DNA of 5,973 nucleotides from Leptofilum sp041987425 (GTDB lineage Bacteria; Chloroflexota; Anaerolineae; Promineifilales; Promineifilaceae): NCBI GenBank assembly GCA_041987425.1, contig JBHIWP010000369.1, positions 1 to 5,973 on the forward strand, given 5' to 3'. The notes below the pieces were generated by a model. It was not told the origin of the DNA. It was given only the letters and a program-made list of their open reading frames with translations, and did no database searches. Positions 1 through 3,945 of this stretch are shown here, piece after piece (position 1 is the stretch's first letter; each line of letters begins with the position of its first letter). A program made the position numbers and the translations under genes.

Positions 1-2
1 AT

Positions 3-182
3 GATCTGCGTCACACCCAGCATCACCGTCGTCAGCAGCTGGCCGTACCCGTAATCGAACGACCACGGCACCGTGCACACGATGCGGTCCTCCGGCGTGT
101 ACCCGAACACACCGCCCACCGCGCGGCACGCGCTCACCAGGTTCCGGTGCGGCTGCGTCACGCCCTTGGGCATCCCCGTCGA
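3..182 (-). pseudogene. AMP-forming acyl-CoA ligase (ANL family), internal fragment
   Basis: Reading from 182 down to 3, this frame gives 60 residues without a stop. It starts STGMPKGVTQPHRNLVSA and later contains VPWSFDYGYGQLLTTVMLG. The first part is the phosphate-binding loop of the adenylate-forming (ANL) superfamily, normally TSGSTGxPKG. The SFDYG block is typical of acyl-CoA ligases, which activate an acid with ATP before transfer to CoA. Everything upstream of the loop is missing: the preceding bases continue an unrelated secreted protein in another frame, and even the expected TSG before STG is absent. The other end runs off the window. GC over 1-180 is about 68% and nearly every codon ends in G or C, unlike the neighbouring genes. 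The family call is firm. Whether this is a broken gene, transferred DNA or a chimeric assembly join is unknown. Confidence 0.75.
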
Positions 183-435
183 TATGCAAGTGAATCTGGC
201 AGTCCGGATGGCCCGGCGCGGCCATGATGTAGACGGGATAGTCTCCTTCAAACGAAGGATTGGTCAGCAAATTGTTGCCGGGGCACACTTCCTCATCGCC
301 CACGGTGACGGTGAGGGGCTGTTGGGGGGTAGACGCTAAAACAACGGGCCGGGGTCGCAAGAGCTGAACAACGGTGGCGGTGATGAATAGCAGGGCGAAA
401 GAAATGGTTAGTAATACGGCCGTTCCTTTATTCAC
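183..435 (-). CDS. Secreted protein, N-terminal part only (NPSFEG type)
   Basis: The proposed start is GTG at 435-433, chosen because a strong AAGGAG ribosome binding site (444-449) lies 8 bases upstream. The protein begins with a short basic stretch and a hydrophobic segment (residues 6-23), followed by a likely signal-peptidase site after VVLA (residue 34). The mature part contains CPGNNLLTNPSFEGDYP (residues 51-67) and APGHPDC (73-79). I associate this type of opening with secreted proteins of Chloroflexota that carry a beta-sandwich binding domain. After about residue 83 the frame stays open to position 1, but those residues (many Arg, Ala and Asp) look like the wrong-frame translation of the acyl-CoA ligase fragment. 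The real domain therefore seems cut off at about 185-200. It lies 143 bases downstream of the MFS gene on the same strand. Function unknown. Confidence 0.6.
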
Positions 436-457
436 AAAATTTACTCCTTGGGCAAAA

Positions 458-485
458 TCTATAGCTTACGCCGAAATGTTAGCAA
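458..485 (-). promoter_or_regulatory. Candidate promoter for the secreted protein
   Basis: On the minus strand, TTGCTA (485-480) is followed after 16 bases by TATAGA (463-458), each matching four of six sigma70 consensus bases. It sits just upstream of the AAGGAG site and GTG start of the secreted protein. It would give that gene its own transcript, separate from the MFS gene. This is a pattern match only and is weak. Confidence 0.3.
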
Positions 486-578
486 CCAGCGTACGGCCTG
501 ACCGTGCCAGGAGCGTGAATTGCAGGTCGTTTTTACGGGATTTTTGCGGCGGATGAAGGGGGAACGGATGTCTGGCGT

Positions 579-1886
579 TTACCCCCACCGACGCAGCGCC
601 AGGGCCGAGCCAAAGCGGGCAAAAGCCGCCACGCCGAGTGCGGTTGCCAGCCCTACCTGCTGGGCAAAGAGCGGCCCCAGCAGTGAGCCCATCAAAATGG
701 CGGCATTGAGCGCCAGATTGTACCAGGCCAGGTGAGACGGCCGTTCCGCCTCAGGAATGCGCTCCAGCATGTAGTTGGCAATGGCACCGCCCGCCAGGGA
801 CCAGGACACTCCGCCCACGGCTGAGGTTATGAGAAAGAGAGTGAGGTCTTGCGTAACGGCAGTTAACGCCGGATAGAGGCTCATCGTCACCATGCCCCAC
901 AGCAGCACGCCCTTGTGCTGCAGGCGGCTGGTGACGCGCGTAAGCTGGGTGGAACCCACTAGCACTGTAGCGTAAAAGACAGCGTTGCCCAGGCTGATTT
1001 CCGTATCGCTCAGGTGCAGATGGTTTACCCAGTAAAGAGGAAACAGGGGAATAGCCAGGTATTGGGCAAAATGGAACAGGAACATCAGCCCCACGATGGG
1101 GCCAAACGGACCGCTGAGGACGCGAGAGCGCAGCCGCGGCCGCTGGCTGGTGCGCGCAAAAAAGCGCAGCCCCACACCGGTTCTTATGCCGTCGCCCACG
1201 GAGCGATGAAGGCCCGGACGGGCGTCATCACCCAGGCTTTTGCCGTTTTGGTAGCCGCCGGTTTGCAACGGCCGTACAAACCACAAATGCAAACTGCTCA
1301 TCATGGCGCCCACCAGGCCAATGCCAAACACTACCTGGTACCCAAGTGGAAACGGCAGGCGATCCAGCAGCAGCCCGCTGCCCAATGATGTAACCATAAA
1401 GCAAATGGCCAGCAGGGCGTTGCGCCGCCCGGTAACGTGGCTGCGCCACTCTGGGGGCACCGCCGAGGCAAACATGGCGTTGAAGCCCACGGCCAGCGCC
1501 GTGCCCGGCAGGCTCATCAACAGCACCAAACCAATGAGTGCCCAAACCTGAAACGAGGCGGTTCCCAGCATTGGCAGAAAAACCAGGGGCAAATACACCA
1601 GCCGGTGCCAGAAAGAGGTCCAAAATACGGCGCGGCTCAGCGGGCGGTTTTGCAGCCACTGGCCCGCGGGCAGGGTAACGGCCAGATTCACGACGGCCGG
1701 AGCGGCGCTGAGCAGGCCCAGGTGCAGGCCGGTGGCTCCCTGGCGCGCGGCAAAAATGCTCATAAAGGCGATGGCGCTGCCGCTGAGGACGCCAAACCAG
1801 GCGATGTCTAAATAAAGATGAATAAAGTTGGCGCGATGTTCGGCGGGTAACGGCCGTTTCGTTAAGGCTCGGGTTAATGTTGTCAT
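579..1886 (-). CDS. MFS transporter
   Basis: This 435-residue inner-membrane protein has about twelve hydrophobic segments, the usual length and layout of the major facilitator superfamily, which moves small solutes using ion gradients. The first six helices span roughly residues 22-205. A polar, Arg-rich loop covers about 206-258, and the second six follow from about 260 to the end. A degenerate form of the family loop motif after helix 2 is visible as LPAGQWLQNRP (72-82). PPEWRSHVTGRRNA (144-157) matches the helix 4-5 loop of many uncharacterised MFS proteins. The start ATG at 1886 has only a weak AAAGAG 9-10 bases upstream, but the N-terminus fits the family. It is transcribed divergently from the DinB gene across a 144-base gap to the leader ORF. 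The substrate cannot be told from sequence. Members of this kind are often annotated as drug or sugar efflux without proof. Confidence 0.9.
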   Translation of the reverse strand: MTTLTRALTKRPLPAEHRANFIHLYLDIAWFGVLSGSAIAFMSIFAARQGATGLHLGLLSAAPAVVNLAVTLPAGQWLQNRPLSRAVFWTSFWHRLVYLPLVFLPMLGTASFQVWALIGLVLLMSLPGTALAVGFNAMFASAVPPEWRSHVTGRRNALLAICFMVTSLGSGLLLDRLPFPLGYQVVFGIGLVGAMMSSLHLWFVRPLQTGGYQNGKSLGDDARPGLHRSVGDGIRTGVGLRFFARTSQRPRLRSRVLSGPFGPIVGLMFLFHFAQYLAIPLFPLYWVNHLHLSDTEISLGNAVFYATVLVGSTQLTRVTSRLQHKGVLLWGMVTMSLYPALTAVTQDLTLFLITSAVGGVSWSLAGGAIANYMLERIPEAERPSHLAWYNLALNAAILMGSLLGPLFAQQVGLATALGVAAFARFGSALALRRWG

Positions 1887-1935
1887 ACGCTTTACTCTTT
1901 AAAGCCTTTTTGTTTTCATATAGGCAAAACGCAAA

Positions 1936-1963
1936 ATTATAAGCTTTTTTGCCATAAAGGCGA
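1936..1963 (-). promoter_or_regulatory. Candidate promoter for the MFS gene
   Basis: A perfect TATAAT on the minus strand (1941-1936) lies about 50 bases upstream of the MFS start codon, in an AT-rich stretch. The best -35 is poor: TCGCCT (1963-1958) at a spacing of 16. The -10 alone gives this site some weight. An activator may be needed if it is used. Confidence 0.4.
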
Positions 1964-1981
1964 TAGGTAATTTGGCGTTTT

Positions 1982-2009
1982 TTGACATTTTCTCAGCTTT
2001 AGGTCTAAT
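1982..2009 (+). promoter_or_regulatory. Sigma70-like promoter for the DinB/DsrE operon
   Basis: TTGACA (1982-1987) is a perfect -35 hexamer. TCTAAT (2004-2009), 16 bases on, matches five of six -10 bases. Transcription would start near 2016, just before the AGGAG and ATG of the 23-codon leader ORF at 2031, and read into the DinB gene. Together with the minus-strand TATAAT at 1936-1941 it forms a compact divergent promoter region. The phylum's sigma factor preferences are assumed, not known. Confidence 0.5.
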
Positions 2010-2030
2010 AAATGGGATTAGGAGTTTCCG

Positions 2031-2102
2031 ATGATTGATGATTCGCCAGACAAAAACTTGAATACGGGCTGGTTTGTCGGTCCGAGGAATAACGATGACT
2101 GA
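2031..2102 (+). CDS. 23-residue leader ORF overlapping the DinB start
   Basis: ATG at 2031 is preceded by AGGAG (2020-2024) with 6 bases spacing, a better ribosome binding site than most here. The frame encodes 23 residues starting MIDDSPDKNLNTG and ending in acidic NNDD, with TGA at 2100-2102. The DinB ATG is at 2095-2097, so the stop of this ORF lies just past the start of the next gene. That geometry is typical of translational coupling. The candidate promoter at 1982-2009 would place it at the head of the transcript. The peptide has no run of a single amino acid that would suggest an amino-acid attenuator, and no hydrophobic segment. It could be a coupling or leader peptide, a remnant of an older gene, or chance, since an ORF this short is not significant by length. 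Confidence 0.4.
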   Translation: MIDDSPDKNLNTGWFVGPRNNDD

Positions 2103-2634
2103 AGTAAATAAGCTTCTTATTGAACCAGCCGCAGGCTTCAGCCCGCAAATTGGTATTTTGGTTTCTACCATGACCCGCTGCCGCGAAAAAACGATTGTCC
2201 TGGTGCAGGACCTGACCATATATCAGCTTGATTACCTCTGGGATGCAGAAGCCAATACGATTGGGGCGCTGCTGCTGCACATTGCCAGCATTGAGGCCGC
2301 GTACCAGGAAAACACGTTTTACGGCCGTAACATCCTCGACAATCCCGAACGCATCAAAAAATGGCGCGTGCCCATGTACCTGGGCGAACCCGCACGCGAG
2401 ACGATTCGCGGCAATCCCATCGGCTACTATTTGGACGAACTGCAAGCAATGCGCGAGAAAACGCTGGCCCAGCTGCGCCAATACGACGACGACTGGTTAT
2501 GGATCGAGTCCAAACAAAACCAGAGCATCGCCAATAATTATTGGAAATGGTTTCATGTTTACGAAGATGAAATCAACCATCGTGGCGAAATTAGCTGGTT
2601 CAAATCGCGCATTCCTGCTCTCGCCCCAAAGTAG
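2095..2634 (+). CDS. DinB-fold (DUF664-like) putative metalloprotein
   Basis: A 179-residue cytoplasmic protein of the DinB/YfiT-like four-helix family, whose known members include thiol (bacillithiol, mycothiol) S-transferases and isomerases; most are uncharacterised. Length fits. Family features are an alpha-helical profile, LLLHIASIEAAYQ in the second helix (His62), and WFHVYEDEINHRGEISW near the C-terminus (His154, His162). The usual metal triad is one His in helix 2 plus an HxxxH pair. Here the first His of that pair is Asp158, giving a likely set of His62, Asp158 and His162. Start choice: ATG at 2095 has GAGGA (2084-2088) 6 bases upstream, while a TTG at 2074 in the same frame has no such site. 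The gene overlaps the leader ORF and lies 51 bases before the DsrE-like gene on the same strand, so they are probably cotranscribed. Substrate unknown. Confidence 0.85.
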   Translation: MTEVNKLLIEPAAGFSPQIGILVSTMTRCREKTIVLVQDLTIYQLDYLWDAEANTIGALLLHIASIEAAYQENTFYGRNILDNPERIKKWRVPMYLGEPARETIRGNPIGYYLDELQAMREKTLAQLRQYDDDWLWIESKQNQSIANNYWKWFHVYEDEINHRGEISWFKSRIPALAPK

Positions 2635-2685
2635 AGTGTCTGGTTAAAATAGTTATTATTAAATTTTTTCAAAGGAGTTTCGTTC

Positions 2686-3051
2686 ATGAAAGTTGCTTAT
2701 GTTTTTGCGACCTCTGGCCATACAGCCAGCTACAAATTGGGCAAGATGATTCTGCCCCAGCTAGAAGCCGGTGCCCACGGCGTCGACGTGATTGGCATGT
2801 TCTTTTTCGACGACAATAACTACGTCCTGCGCAAAGGTGACCCAATAGGCGAGCGGCTGGCGAAGGTTGCTGCTGACAAAGGCATGATGCTGATGATGTG
2901 TGACCAGTGTGCCCTGGAGCGCGGCCTGGCCGAAGGCGAGGCAGGCAATTGCAAGCCTTCTGGGACAGTTGACGGCGTGATGGTAGGCTGCTTCCCTGAT
3001 CTTTACGGTGCGCTGGCAGGCAATCCGCCAGATCAGGTGATTACATTATAA
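2686..3051 (+). CDS. DsrE-like small protein with CxxC motif (SaoD-like)
   Basis: A 121-residue soluble protein starting MKVAYVFATSGHTASYKLG, the beta-strand and turn opening of DsrE/DsrF-type folds. Members of that superfamily carry sulfur on cysteine or bind small ligands. Cysteines occur in MMCDQCALERG (C75 and C78, about), in GNCKPSG, and in GCFPDLYGALAGNPPDQV near the end; the CxxC pair is the obvious reactive or metal-binding site. From memory it resembles DsrE-related proteins annotated SaoD in anaerobes, linked there to a selenium/mercury-related gene set. I could not verify this, and none of the other expected sao genes is in the window, so no symbol is given. AAAGGAG (2671-2677) lies 8 bases before the ATG, an excellent site. 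Two stops stand in tandem at the end (TAA TAA). It follows the DinB gene by 51 AT-rich bases, probably as the second gene of the same operon. Confidence 0.8.
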   Translation: MKVAYVFATSGHTASYKLGKMILPQLEAGAHGVDVIGMFFFDDNNYVLRKGDPIGERLAKVAADKGMMLMMCDQCALERGLAEGEAGNCKPSGTVDGVMVGCFPDLYGALAGNPPDQVITL

Positions 3052-3054
3052 TAA

Positions 3055-3198
3055 GTAGCCTATAAAGAGATTCATAGGGTTACAGGTACCGTTTATAATA
3101 ATATTGTCAGCACGACGGCCGTTACAAATGTTTCCATTACCGGCGCAGAAGTTGAAACGGCCGTGCAGCCACAAACCAACGCTTTACAAACCCGGTAG
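3055..3198 (+). pseudogene. Orphan C-terminal tail of a surface-protein gene
   Basis: Directly after the tandem stops of the DsrE-like gene, one frame stays open from 3055 to TAG at 3196 (47 codons) with no ATG or ribosome binding site. Residues from 3067 to 3117 read EIHRVTGTVYNNIVSTT. The large surface protein at the right end of the window reads ETHEATGGTYNNIGSTT at 5923-5973. That is 11 identical residues of 17 without gaps, and 20 of 24 bases over the YNNI..STT part. The rest (TAVTNVSITGAEVETAV and on to the stop) presumably corresponds to the part of that protein beyond the window. This looks like the 3' end of a related gene whose front was lost, or a fragment left by recombination. 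The alternative, a small real gene, is unlikely without a start. Confidence 0.6.
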
Positions 3199-3205
3199 TT
3201 GATGC

Positions 3206-3238
3206 AGATTGGTTCAATCCTTGAGATTGAACCAATCT
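3206..3238. repeat. Perfect 14-bp inverted repeat (hairpin)
   Basis: AGATTGGTTCAATC (3206-3219) and GATTGAACCAATCT (3225-3238) are exact reverse complements around the 5-base loop CTTGA. It begins 7 bases after the stop of the orphan tail and ends 29 bases before the start of the next secreted protein. No T-run follows on either strand, so it is not a standard intrinsic terminator. It could be a dispersed palindromic element, a processing or protection hairpin, or the terminator relic of the lost surface-protein gene. Confidence 0.7.
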
Positions 3239-3267
3239 CGTCCAAAATGAACAAAGGAAGCAGAACC

Positions 3268-3702
3268 ATGAAACATATACGAATTGCCCTCTTTGCCTGT
3301 GGTTTGGCTGGTCTACTCATTGCCGGAGCGGTAATGATGCAGGCACCCGAAGCGGCGCAGGCGCTGCCACCCAGGCCCACCCCAGCACCGCCGAGCGCTG
3401 CCAATTCAGATATCCCCGGTGGCTTTATTCTGCTGAGTATCGACGAGGATATACACGCTGCGTGGACGGCCGTTGAGTGGCAGGACAACGACGGCGACTG
3501 GCACCTGGTCGATGGCTGGCGCGGCAGCCCCGATGCCAACAGCCAGGTGCGCTGGTATGTAGGCCATGAGCATTTAGGCAGCGGCCCCTTCCGCTGGCTG
3601 CTCTACGATGCACCGGACGGCGACCTCCTGGCAACTAGCGAAACCTTCACGCTGCCGGAATACCCTCGGCAGACGGTAGAAGTTGAGGTCTCCCTCCCCT
3701 AG
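3268..3702 (+). CDS. Small secreted protein, unknown function
   Basis: A 144-residue protein whose family I cannot name. It has a clear signal peptide: basic MKHIR, a hydrophobic core at residues 6-24, and a likely cleavage site after AQA (residue 32). A short Pro-rich linker (LPPRPTPAPPSAA) follows, then about 95 residues with alternating hydrophobic and aromatic positions (AVEWQDNDGDWHLVDGW, VRWYVG, GPFRWLLYD). That pattern suggests a single compact beta-sandwich domain outside the membrane. There is no cysteine in the mature part and no catalytic motif. I have an impression of similar short secreted proteins in Chloroflexota, not verified. ATG at 3268 is chosen over an in-frame TTG at 3199 because AGGAAG (3255-3260) lies 7 bases upstream and the signal peptide starts there. 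The gene stands alone between a hairpin upstream and a terminator downstream. Confidence 0.8.
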   Translation: MKHIRIALFACGLAGLLIAGAVMMQAPEAAQALPPRPTPAPPSAANSDIPGGFILLSIDEDIHAAWTAVEWQDNDGDWHLVDGWRGSPDANSQVRWYVGHEHLGSGPFRWLLYDAPDGDLLATSETFTLPEYPRQTVEVEVSLP

Positions 3703-3733
3703 CAGTTACCACATAAATGCCTTTTTGGAAACA

Positions 3734-3770
3734 AAAGAAGACCCTGAACAGTTAGCTTAGGGTCTTCTTT
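3734..3770 (+). terminator. Intrinsic terminator after the small secreted protein
   Basis: AAAGAAGACCCT (3734-3745) and AGGGTCTTCTTT (3759-3770) form a perfect 12-bp stem with a 13-base loop, 31 bases after the stop codon. On the plus strand the stem ends in TTT followed by CATTTT. The A-rich left side would serve as a T-run on the minus strand, so it may work in both directions. It separates the small secreted protein from the surface-protein gene. Confidence 0.8.
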
Positions 3771-3945
3771 CATTTTGCTTATACTTGTCTAAATATTAGG
3801 ATAATCCTCGCAAGAAAACCCCATCTAGGAATGTGGTACTCTTTGCAAATCCCCTCCTCTCATTTAACTTCACCTACTCCAAACCAACCTATCGCTCCCC
3901 CTGAGCCACTTCTTGAGCGTTGGGCACCACAAAAGAGGTTAAATA
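3771..3945 (+). other. Upstream region and G-free leader of the surface-protein gene
   Basis: This 175-base gap holds no ORF. A weak promoter-like pair, TTGCTT (3775-3780) and GATAAT (3800-3805), has an over-long 19-base spacing, so I do not call it a promoter. From 3846 to 3893 the plus strand has no G in 48 bases and 21 C, an unstructured C-rich stretch of the kind used by Rho or by RNA-binding proteins. AGAGG (3934-3938) 7 bases before the ATG is the ribosome binding site. Confidence 0.45.

Noticed and set aside
1..182. C-terminal half of the secreted protein, since its frame stays open to position 1
   Set aside because: The residues there are Arg/Ala/Asp-rich nonsense, while the neighbouring frame gives an unmistakable STGMPKGV motif.
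73..735. Plus-strand short open frames in the left end
   Set aside because: They are antisense to the acyl-CoA ligase fragment, the secreted protein and the MFS 3' end, and show no recognisable features.
1228..1659. Minus-strand open frame of 143 codons inside the MFS gene
   Set aside because: It overlaps the clear transporter frame on the same strand and has low-complexity Gly/Ala/Arg content typical of a shifted frame.
2074..2094. TTG start for the DinB gene, adding seven residues
   Set aside because: No ribosome binding site precedes it, whereas ATG at 2095 has GAGGA at good spacing.
1899..2481. Minus-strand open frames antisense to the promoter region and the DinB gene
   Set aside because: They oppose a recognisable DinB protein, cross the promoter region and have no family features.
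3199..3267. TTG start for the small secreted protein
   Set aside because: It would put 23 residues encoded by the hairpin before a complete signal peptide; ATG at 3268 has a proper ribosome binding site.
3775..3805. Promoter for the surface-protein gene (TTGCTT and GATAAT)
   Set aside because: The 19-base spacing and weak -35 make it no better than chance in AT-rich sequence.
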